The translations under genes and the position numbers were made by a program. The notes below the pieces were generated by a model. That model had not been told where the DNA came from. It ran no database searches and saw only the letters and a list, made by a program, of their open reading frames with translations. A stretch of 9,676 nucleotides of DNA, from assembly GCA_030597995.1 (NCBI GenBank), contig JAUVQV010000017.1:1-9676 (forward strand). The letters run 5' to 3'. The stretch's first letter is position 1; the number at the start of each line of letters is the position of its first letter. Origin of the DNA: Candidatus Rokuibacteriota bacterium (GTDB lineage: Bacteria; JAUVQV01). Of the stretch, positions 1-6,217 are shown piece by piece.

Positions 1-173
1 GACGCCCCGCCGGGTTGGGGGTGTGGGGTGGCCTCCCTTTACCCCCCCCCCCGGCTGCCCCCCCCCCGCGCCCCGGGACAACCATCTCGGGGCCCGCGGA
101 ACCAAAATCGCCTCTTGCTCATCTTACTGCAGAGGGACATGGCCCCTGATCCCCGTCGACCCGGCTGGCGGCG
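1..173. other. G/C homopolymer-rich non-coding stretch
   Basis: No gene is supportable here. The plus strand starts with G-runs (about 14-31) and continues with a C11 run (42-52) and a C10 run (58-67), so the minus strand carries two very long G-runs able to form G-quadruplexes. The short open frames across it are proline/glycine/arginine-rich products of base composition. Long mononucleotide runs are also frequent sites of sequencing error, so the exact run lengths are uncertain. It could be the tail of an upstream intergenic region; nothing identifies an upstream gene. Confidence 0.5.
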
Positions 174-199
174 GTGCGGGAAATATGTTACATTGTCCC

Positions 200-223
200 T
201 TGTAATAACGTGCGTTACGACAA
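200..223. promoter_or_regulatory. Imperfect 24-bp palindrome, operator-like, upstream of prc
   Basis: The left half TTGTAATAACG and the right half CGTTACGACAA are reverse complements at 9 of 11 positions, separated by TG. The site sits in an AT-rich island (about 181-230) inside very GC-rich DNA. A direct repeat AAATATGTT / AAATATGTG flanks it at 181-189 and 222-230. A compact dyad just before an envelope-protease gene is what a dimeric repressor or activator site looks like. No specific regulator can be named, and no convincing -35/-10 pair was found next to it. Confidence 0.35.
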
Positions 224-227
224 ATAT

Positions 228-2450
228 GTGAAGAGGGAGAAACCGGCCCCGGAGGGGTGGCACTCACCGACGGCCACACCCCGCACCACACACCTGAGGC
301 GGGGTCTGGCTGTAGTATCTCTGGCCATACTCCTCGCGGGGTCGCAGGCCGAGATAAACTTCGCGCGGCAGGAAAGCACGGAGGAAGGCCGATCCCGGCT
401 GCTGTCGTCCATCTTTCGCAATTCCCTCCCGTCGCATCACTTCAGCCACAAGCGCATAGACGACGATCTCTCACGGGCCGCGTTCAAACTGTACCTCTCG
501 CGGCTGGATTTTCAAAAACGCTTTCTCCTTCAAGGGGACGTGGAAATGCTTCAGACCCATGCCGCCCGTATCGATGACGAGATCAACTCCGGCATGATAA
601 GGCTGCCGTTGATAGCGGCCGAGGTCAGGGCCGAGAGGACCCTTTTCGTAAGGGAGTCGGTTCGGGACATCCTCTCCCGTGACTTCGATTTCTCTAAGGA
701 TGAGACACTTGAAACTGACCCAGAGAAGCGGGATTACAGCAGGACCGAAGAGGAGCTCCGCGATCGCTGGAGGAGGATCCTAAAGCTCCAGGTCCTGAGG
801 CGCTACCTGGGCCTGGAGGAGGATGACGCGTACGAAACCGAGACACACCCGGAAAAGACCGCGGCCTCTCCGGAAGAACTGCAGGAGAGAGCCCGGGATA
901 AAGTCCGGAAGAGTTACGACGATTTCTTTTCCAGGCTGCAGCGGGAAACCATAAAAGACCAGTACAACGGCTACTTTAACGCTGTGGCCCAGGCTTTCGA
1001 TCCTCACACCACCTATTTGCCACCCGCCGAGAAGGAGAATTTCGATATCAGCATGAGTGGTTCCCTGGAAGGTATCGGGGCGCAACTCCGGGAGGAGGAC
1101 GGCTACATCAAGGTGGTCCGGATCATCCCCGGCAGCGCCGCGTACCGTCAGGGTGAGCTCCAGGTCGAAGACGTGATCATCAAGGTCGCCGAGGGCGAAG
1201 GTGAACCGGTGGACATTACCGATATGCGCATCAAGGACGCCGTGAGGCTGATCCGGGGGAAAAAGGGCAGCCTGGTCAAGCTCACCGTGAAGAAAACGGA
1301 CGGGGCCAGGACTTTGATCCCCATTATCCGCGATGTAGTGCAGATTGAAGAGACTTTCGTGAAGGCGGCGGTATTGCTCGACGAAAAGAGCGGCTTGACC
1401 TTCGGTTATCTCAAGCTTCCGGCCTTTTACCGGGATTTTAAAAGAACCCGTCATGGCGGTACGGGGAGAAACTCCACCGACGATGTCAGGACTGAATTGG
1501 AGAAGTTCAAGTCGGGGGAGATGGACGGGATTATCCTGGACCTGAGAAACAACGGCGGCGGAGCCCTCACCGATGCCGTGAACATCGCCGGCCTCTTTAT
1601 CGAATCCGGGCCGATCGTGCAGGTGAAGAACAGCCGGGGAGCCCTCACTGCCCTTTCAGACAGCGATTCCACCGTAAGCTACGGTGGCCCTGTAGTTGTC
1701 CTGGTGAACAGCTTCAGCGCCTCAGCTTCCGAGATCCTTGCCGGAGCGCTCCAGGACTACGGGCGGGCGGTCATCCTGGGAGGGGAACACACACATGGGA
1801 AAGGAACGGTCCAAACCTTGATCGACCTGAACCGCAGCCTCGGCCATCGGGGAAAGGGGACATACGGGGCCCTGGGCGCCCTCAAGGTCACGGTGCAAAA
1901 GTTTTACCGCGTCACTGGGGAATCTACCCAGGCCCGGGGGGTAGTACCGGACATCACCCTGCCGGACAGGATGCAGCACCTTAAAATGGGAGAACGGCAC
2001 CTGGACCTCGCCCTCCCCTGGGACACCGTTGACCCCGCATCCTACACCAAATGGGACGGGGATACGATTGACCTGAAGGCCGTCAAGTCCAAGAGCGCGT
2101 CGCGGGTGGAGTCGGACCAGGACTTTATCGACATCTCCCTGACTTCGAAAAGAGCGGGCGAGAGAAGGGAAAAGACCCGGCAATCCTTGAGCATACACGA
2201 TATCCGAAAAGAGAGAGCGGAGGCGGGCCAGCTGCAGGAGAGCGCGGGGAGTGGCTTTCACGATTCCGGATCCGGCGGCAACCCGGATTCTAAACGAACC
2301 GCGAAGAGCGATGAGGAGAGACGTGCGCTGTGGGAAAAGGGGTTACTCGAAGAGCCCTACGTGGAGGAGGCCATGGCCGTGCTTGCCGACGTCGTTTCCA
2401 TCAGCTCCGGCCTGGCGACGGAAATTGCTCCGGCTGGGGACGAACTTTAA
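228..2450 (+). CDS. prc: Tail-specific protease, Prc/Tsp type (peptidase family S41A)
   Basis: This is a periplasmic serine/lysine-dyad endopeptidase that in known relatives degrades proteins tagged or exposed at the C-terminus and trims envelope proteins, including peptidoglycan hydrolases. Numbering from GTG 228 (740 aa), an Arg-Arg-containing n-region and hydrophobic stretch GLAVVSLAILLAG form a signal peptide near residues 26-40. A helical N-terminal Tsp domain follows, then PDZ (about 275-365, GIGAQL motif), then the S41 core. NSFSASASEI carries the predicted nucleophile Ser499 (codon 1722-1724), with Asp510, and THGKGTVQ carries the general-base Lys525 (1800-1802). KFYRVTGESTQARGV and LPWDTVDPASY match the E. 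coli Prc type. A charged C-terminal domain (about 590-740) ends in EEPYVEEAMAVLADV, as in Prc (682 aa in E. coli). The start is uncertain: in-frame GTG codons at 174, 210 and 228 all lack a Shine-Dalgarno. 228 is preferred because the other two precede or lie inside the palindrome and lengthen the signal peptide. The catalytic set looks intact. Confidence 0.93.
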   Translation: MKREKPAPEGWHSPTATPRTTHLRRGLAVVSLAILLAGSQAEINFARQESTEEGRSRLLSSIFRNSLPSHHFSHKRIDDDLSRAAFKLYLSRLDFQKRFLLQGDVEMLQTHAARIDDEINSGMIRLPLIAAEVRAERTLFVRESVRDILSRDFDFSKDETLETDPEKRDYSRTEEELRDRWRRILKLQVLRRYLGLEEDDAYETETHPEKTAASPEELQERARDKVRKSYDDFFSRLQRETIKDQYNGYFNAVAQAFDPHTTYLPPAEKENFDISMSGSLEGIGAQLREEDGYIKVVRIIPGSAAYRQGELQVEDVIIKVAEGEGEPVDITDMRIKDAVRLIRGKKGSLVKLTVKKTDGARTLIPIIRDVVQIEETFVKAAVLLDEKSGLTFGYLKLPAFYRDFKRTRHGGTGRNSTDDVRTELEKFKSGEMDGIILDLRNNGGGALTDAVNIAGLFIESGPIVQVKNSRGALTALSDSDSTVSYGGPVVVLVNSFSASASEILAGALQDYGRAVILGGEHTHGKGTVQTLIDLNRSLGHRGKGTYGALGALKVTVQKFYRVTGESTQARGVVPDITLPDRMQHLKMGERHLDLALPWDTVDPASYTKWDGDTIDLKAVKSKSASRVESDQDFIDISLTSKRAGERREKTRQSLSIHDIRKERAEAGQLQESAGSGFHDSGSGGNPDSKRTAKSDEERRALWEKGLLEEPYVEEAMAVLADVVSISSGLATEIAPAGDEL

Positions 2451-2591
2451 ATATCCCACCTCCTTTTTTGCGGCACGACTTCTGATGACTGTGGCGAGCC
2501 GGGCCGGCGCTGCCATCCAGACCGGAACGGCATTCCAGGCATCCGGAAATCAACACCTGCTTCTGCCGAGCGCTGGAGGCGGGGCCAGGAC
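2451..2591. other. prc-chaN intergenic spacer
   Basis: The 141-bp spacer has a T6 run at 2463-2468, but no stem-loop precedes it, so it is not a convincing intrinsic terminator. A GC-rich dyad (GCCGGGCCGGC, near 2498-2510) lacks a following T-tract. A GGAGGC at 2575-2580 probably serves as ribosome binding site for the next gene. The two genes may be co-transcribed. Confidence 0.4.
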
Positions 2592-3848
2592 ATGAGAAAG
2601 GATCGGGGCCCCTCGGCAATTGCCGGCAGGCTGGTTGTCGCGGGCCTGGGACTTCTTCTCCTCACCGGGTGTGCAGGCCCGCAGATGCCCGCCCGGAGCG
2701 ATGATCTCATGCCGTACCCTTTGGAGAAGGAACCGCACCCCGACGATATTTACCATCTTCCGACCGGCCTGAAGCTCTCCTTCGAGGAAACCATGGATAT
2801 GGTCTCCTCCGGGAGGCTGATTTTCGTTGGCGAAATGCACAACAATGTCCATGCCCACCGTGTCCAGCTGGAGATCATCAGGGAAATGCACCGGCGTTAC
2901 CCCGGGCGGGTGGCCATCGGGATGGAGATGTTCCGGGAACCGCAGCAGGAAAGCCTGGATCGCTGGACCAGAGGGGAACTCAGCGAGGTGGATTTTCTGA
3001 TAGCGTCCCGGTGGATTGATAACTGGGGCTCAGACTTCGGCTACTACCGGCAAATTCTCAACTTTGCTCGGGACAACCGTGTCGACGTCCTGGCCCTCAA
3101 CCCCTCGCGTGAGTTGCAGCGGCAGGTTGCCCTCTCCCCGGACGGCCCGCTGCCTCCGGAGGTTGAGGCCCAACCCCCCGAAACCGATATTTCCGATCCG
3201 CACCAGCGGGAATTTCTCAAGGCGGTGTTCGCGGGCCACAGGGCATCGGATAAGATGTTCGACGCCTTCTACCGGGTTCAGCTGCTCTGGGAGGAAACCA
3301 TGGCCCAGCGCATCGCGGATTACCTCCGCAGCCCGAAGGGCAAAGGGAAGAAAATGGTGGTGCTCACCGGAAGTTACCACATCCGTTACGCCTTCGGCAT
3401 CCCAAAGAAAGTCATGCGCCGCATCCCGTCCCCCTACTTCATCCTCCTCCCCACCGAGATCAGCATCCCCGAGGAAAAGAGGGCGGCGCTGGTGATGGAT
3501 GTGGACCTGCCTGACATTCCCCTGTTGCCTGGAGATTTTGTCTGGATGATCCCCTACGACGACCTGGAGGATGAAAAGGTGCGCCTGGGGGTGTACCTGG
3601 CCGAAAAGGAAGGGCGGGTGCTCGTAGAGAAGGTGGTGGAGGACTCAGCCGCTGAAGAAGCGGGGATCCGGGCCGGGGACGAGCTGCTCTCCATCGACGG
3701 CACCGCCATCCGGGAAATGAGTGATGTCTTAAGTCTGCTCCAGAGCAAGAAGTGGGGCGACCGGGGAACGGCCATTGTCCGACGCCAGGGGGCGGAGGAA
3801 ACTCTTGCCCTGGATTTCACCCCGCCACCGAAAGAGGGAGAACCTTGA
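2592..3848 (+). CDS. ChaN-family lipoprotein with C-terminal PDZ domain
   Basis: The 418-aa product is an envelope lipoprotein of the ChaN/Tiki-like superfamily (DUF399-type). Characterised ChaN of Campylobacter jejuni is a haem-binding lipoprotein and the wider superfamily includes metal-dependent proteases, so the role here is open. A lipoprotein signal peptide ends in the lipobox LLTGC with acylated Cys27. The ChaN domain covers about residues 65-300, with the signature FVGEMHNN (Glu81, His83), GMEMFREPQQESLDRW, and the late GSYHIRYAFGIP motif (His263). Residues about 330-412 form a PDZ domain (GVYLAEKEGRVLVEKVVEDS, then AGIRAGDELLSIDG). ATG 2592 is preceded by GGAGGC. The gene lies 141 bp after prc in the same direction, and both products are exported PDZ proteins, suggesting a shared envelope task. 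Family assignment is strong; haem binding versus proteolysis is not decided by the sequence. Confidence 0.85.
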   Translation: MRKDRGPSAIAGRLVVAGLGLLLLTGCAGPQMPARSDDLMPYPLEKEPHPDDIYHLPTGLKLSFEETMDMVSSGRLIFVGEMHNNVHAHRVQLEIIREMHRRYPGRVAIGMEMFREPQQESLDRWTRGELSEVDFLIASRWIDNWGSDFGYYRQILNFARDNRVDVLALNPSRELQRQVALSPDGPLPPEVEAQPPETDISDPHQREFLKAVFAGHRASDKMFDAFYRVQLLWEETMAQRIADYLRSPKGKGKKMVVLTGSYHIRYAFGIPKKVMRRIPSPYFILLPTEISIPEEKRAALVMDVDLPDIPLLPGDFVWMIPYDDLEDEKVRLGVYLAEKEGRVLVEKVVEDSAAEEAGIRAGDELLSIDGTAIREMSDVLSLLQSKKWGDRGTAIVRRQGAEETLALDFTPPPKEGEP

Positions 3849-3879
3849 TCCCCGGACTCCGGCCGGCACACCCCAGCTT
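3849..3879. other. Convergent gap between chaN-like gene and rubredoxin gene
   Basis: Two convergent genes stop only 31 bp apart. The gap contains a small stem (CCGG-ACT-CCGG, 3852-3862). A longer-range pairing CCCCGG (3850-3855) with CCGGGG (3888-3893) reaches into the rubredoxin 3' end. No T-tract follows on either strand, so a bidirectional intrinsic terminator is possible but not supported. Confidence 0.25.
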
Positions 3880-4041
3880 CTATTCTTCCGGGGAAAACTC
3901 ACTCTTGTCTGCTCCGCACACCGGGCACACCCAATCCTGTGGCAGGTCTTCGAAAGCGGTGTCGGCGGGGATATTGCCATCCGGGTCACCGGTTTCAGGG
4001 TCATAGACATAGCCACACACATCACAGACGTATTTTTTCAT
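3880..4041 (-). CDS. Rubredoxin
   Basis: This 53-aa one-electron carrier binds a single iron through four cysteines. Read from ATG at 4041, the product starts [19 protein letters not shown] and continues through the conserved [21 protein letters not shown] to a short acidic tail. The ligands are Cys6, Cys9, Cys39 and Cys42, with the typical aromatic core (Tyr4, Tyr11, Tyr13, Trp37). Length and motifs are those of canonical clostridial/Desulfovibrio-type rubredoxin. It begins 24 bp after the fprA stop; the spacer is almost entirely purine and contains GGAGGAGG as ribosome binding site. In known systems rubredoxin passes electrons to flavodiiron protein, rubrerythrin and superoxide reductase, all encoded in the same cluster, so this is the probable shared donor. 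It is the last gene of the putative operon. Confidence 0.97.
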   Translation of the reverse strand: MKKYVCDVCGYVYDPETGDPDGNIPADTAFEDLPQDWVCPVCGADKSEFSPEE

Positions 4042-4065
4042 TCTTCTTCTTCTCCTCCTCCTCTG

Positions 4066-5271
4066 TCACTCCCGGCCCTCCCTCAATTCCTTCGCCACCC
4101 TGGACCCGAGTGAAAAGCACTTCGCCAGCGCAGATTCCCCCGGGACGTATTTGACCTTGAGGCCTTCACCTAAAATGGCGACCTTCATCGCTTTCAGAAT
4201 CTCATTTACCTGGCCGACGGCCTCGCCGCTCCAACCGTAAGAGCCGAAAGCCGCTCCGACCAGGTTCGCCGGCCTCAGGCCCCTCAGGTAGGACAGGACG
4301 TCGGCCACGGTAGGAAAGAGGTTGTTGTTTATGGTCGGCGAGCCGACCAGGAGCGCGCCCGCGTCGAGTATTTCCGCGGCCACGTCACTCCGGTGGCAGG
4401 ACTTCAAAGGCATCAGCGTGGCGCGCACGCCCCCGGCCGTGATTCCTTCCACCATCGCCCGGGCCATGGCGGCAGTGCTCTGCCACATGGTGTCATACAC
4501 CACCACCGCCTTTTCTGTCGGCCTCTGGGCGGCCCACCGGGAATACCACTCCAGCATCCTGCCAGGCTCTTCCCTCCAGATCGGCCCGTGATCGGGGGCA
4601 ACTATCCGAAGGGGGATGCCGAGCCCCTCCATCTTCTGCAGAAGCTTGGTGACCAGTCCGGAGTACGGCAGGAGAATATTGGCGAAATACCGGGCCCCCT
4701 CCTCTTCCAGGATGTGACCGGCGATTTCAGCGGCAAATCTCTCGCTCGAGGCCAGGTGCATTCCGAAGGCGTCCTGCGAGAACAACACTCCCTCCTCGGA
4801 GAGATAGGAGACCATGCTGTCCGGCCAGTGAAGCATCCGGGTCTCGTAAAACGTAAGCTGACGGTTTCCCAGGCTGAGGCCGGCGCCGTCTTTCACCGGG
4901 ACGATCTCCCCGTCGAGGTGAAAATGCTCGGTGAGGGCCCGGACTCCCATCGTGGAGGCGAACACTTTCTCGGGCCTGGCCACCCTCATCACCTCGGCCA
5001 GGCACCCGGAGTGATCCATCTCCGCATGGTTCGAGACCAGGTAGCGGATCTCCCCGGGATCAACAACCGAAGCGACACGCGCGAGCAGCTCCTCCTTGAA
5101 TGGGGCCTTGACGGTATCGATGAGCGTTATCTTGTCAGCGAGAACGAGGTAGGCATTGTAGGTGGTGCCGCGTCCGGTGGAATAACCGTGGAAGTCCCGC
5201 ACCCCCCAGTCGACAGCTCCCACCCAGTAGACGTGCTCGCTGACTTTCACTGCCTGATACGGTTCCTTCAC
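4066..5271 (-). CDS. fprA: Flavodiiron protein (A-type flavoprotein, O2/NO reductase)
   Basis: This 401-aa cytoplasmic enzyme reduces O2 to water, and in some members NO to N2O, with electrons from rubredoxin. The N-terminal metallo-beta-lactamase-like domain (1 to about 245) has a full diiron ligand set: His82, Glu84, Asp86 and His87 in SNHAEMDHSG, His148 in RMLHWPDSM, Asp167 in SQDAFG and His228 in APDHGP. The flavodoxin domain (about 253-395) starts KAVVVYDTMWQSTAAMA, the FMN phosphate loop, and includes GSPTINNN and FGSYGWSGEA. The GTG at 5271 is chosen because AAAGGAGG lies 4 nt upstream and the product then begins MKEPYQAVKVSEHVYWVG as in other FprA proteins; a longer frame opening at 5301 would place that ribosome binding site inside the gene. 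No rubredoxin domain is fused (unlike NorV); the rubredoxin is encoded separately just downstream. Substrate preference between O2 and NO cannot be read from the sequence. Confidence 0.95.
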   Translation of the reverse strand: MKEPYQAVKVSEHVYWVGAVDWGVRDFHGYSTGRGTTYNAYLVLADKITLIDTVKAPFKEELLARVASVVDPGEIRYLVSNHAEMDHSGCLAEVMRVARPEKVFASTMGVRALTEHFHLDGEIVPVKDGAGLSLGNRQLTFYETRMLHWPDSMVSYLSEEGVLFSQDAFGMHLASSERFAAEIAGHILEEEGARYFANILLPYSGLVTKLLQKMEGLGIPLRIVAPDHGPIWREEPGRMLEWYSRWAAQRPTEKAVVVYDTMWQSTAAMARAMVEGITAGGVRATLMPLKSCHRSDVAAEILDAGALLVGSPTINNNLFPTVADVLSYLRGLRPANLVGAAFGSYGWSGEAVGQVNEILKAMKVAILGEGLKVKYVPGESALAKCFSLGSRVAKELREGRE

Positions 5272-5334
5272 TGGGCCTCCTTTACGGTGATCTCCCGCCA
5301 CCCGACAGGCCTCCGATAATGTAACGCTTCCGCG

Positions 5335-6186
5335 TCACGCAAAGTGTTCCATGATCTCGGCCAGCTTCTCCCGGTCTGTCTCCCGCCCGAAGAGGGGACC
5401 CTGAGCCAGGGCCGGCAACCCGTCCTCGAACGGCGGCCGGCGGCTGCGATGGATCACGCCGAGCGGAATCCGCTCGCCCCACTCCGAGGCGACCTTCATT
5501 GCCGCTTCCCAGTCGGTCGAGTCATGAGCCGGAGGCAATTCATACACCCTCTTGTTGTACCAGGCGAAGGTGTTGACCTTATTGAAAGAGACGCACGGCT
5601 GGAGCACATCCACGAGTGCCAAACCACGGTGGGCGATGGCTTGACGGATGAGATCGGCCAGGTGATCGATCTTTCCTGAAAAACCGCGGGCCACGAAACC
5701 GGCATGCATCGACACCGCAACGGCCACCGGATTGAAGGGCTCTGCCCGCACCCCCCCCGGCTGGGCCTTGGTGACGAATCCGACCCCGGAGGTCGGGCTG
5801 GCCTGACCCTTGGTCAGGCCATAGACCTGATTGTTGTGTACCAGGAGCGTCAGGTCGATGTTGCGCCGGATTGCCGCCAGGAAGTGATTGCCGCCCTCCC
5901 CGTAGACACATCCGTCGCCGCTCTCGACGATCACCTTCAGGCCGGGATTGGCCAGCCTGGCCCCGGTGGCCACCGGGATTGCCCGGCCGTGGAGCCCGTT
6001 GAAGAGGTTCGCTTTCAGATAGTGGGGCGCCTTGGCGGCCTGGCCTATGCCGGATACGAACAGCACCTGGTGGGGCTCCAAGTCGCTCTGGACCAGGGCT
6101 TTTACCACCGCCTTCAGGATCGGGAAGTTCCCGCACCCGGGGCACCAAGCCGTCTCGAACTTTCCATAATCCGCGCCGGTCACCAT
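5335..6186 (-). CDS. 2-oxoacid:ferredoxin oxidoreductase, beta subunit
   Basis: The 283-aa subunit binds thiamine pyrophosphate and oxidatively decarboxylates a 2-oxoacid to acyl-CoA and CO2, passing electrons to ferredoxin. TPP/Mg binding is shown by GDG (90-92) and NNQVYGLTKGQ (Asn118, Asn119). The N-terminal WCPGCGNF gives Cys15 and Cys18, and QPCVSFNK gives Cys198, three of the cysteine positions associated with the beta-subunit cluster. The expected intermediate cysteine is absent: the segment reads VSGIGQAAKAPHYLKAN, with Gln49 where many relatives have Cys. An unusual Cys93 sits right after the GDG motif. The gene starts 31 bp after the alpha subunit stop; the ribosome binding site is weak (GGGA). 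Substrate (2-oxoglutarate, pyruvate or a branched 2-oxoacid) is not resolved, so KorB/VorB-like symbols are not assigned. Confidence 0.92.
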   Translation of the reverse strand: MVTGADYGKFETAWCPGCGNFPILKAVVKALVQSDLEPHQVLFVSGIGQAAKAPHYLKANLFNGLHGRAIPVATGARLANPGLKVIVESGDGCVYGEGGNHFLAAIRRNIDLTLLVHNNQVYGLTKGQASPTSGVGFVTKAQPGGVRAEPFNPVAVAVSMHAGFVARGFSGKIDHLADLIRQAIAHRGLALVDVLQPCVSFNKVNTFAWYNKRVYELPPAHDSTDWEAAMKVASEWGERIPLGVIHRSRRPPFEDGLPALAQGPLFGRETDREKLAEIMEHFA

Positions 6187-6217
6187 GGTCCCACGTTCAT
6201 AAATCCCGTACCGCTCT

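Noticed and set aside
780..1454. 224-aa minus-strand open frame inside prc
   Set aside because: It is antisense to the PDZ and S41 region with clear family motifs. It has no recognisable motifs of its own, and GC-rich genes commonly leave open antisense frames.
1722..2261. 179-aa minus-strand open frame inside prc
   Set aside because: Antisense to the catalytic region and C-terminal domain of the protease; no family motif and no ribosome binding site that would set it apart.
2463..2468. T6 run after prc as an intrinsic terminator
   Set aside because: No stable stem-loop immediately precedes it.
4393..5319. 308-aa plus-strand open frame opposite fprA
   Set aside because: The minus strand encodes a complete flavodiiron protein with all iron ligands. 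The plus-strand product has no known motif and a composition typical of a shadow frame.
5322..5337. Stem-loop TAACGC-TTCC-GCGTCA at the beta-subunit stop codon as a terminator
   Set aside because: The stem is only 4-6 bp with a wobble and no T-tract follows; the downstream fprA gene begins about 50 bp later in the same direction, so termination here is unlikely.
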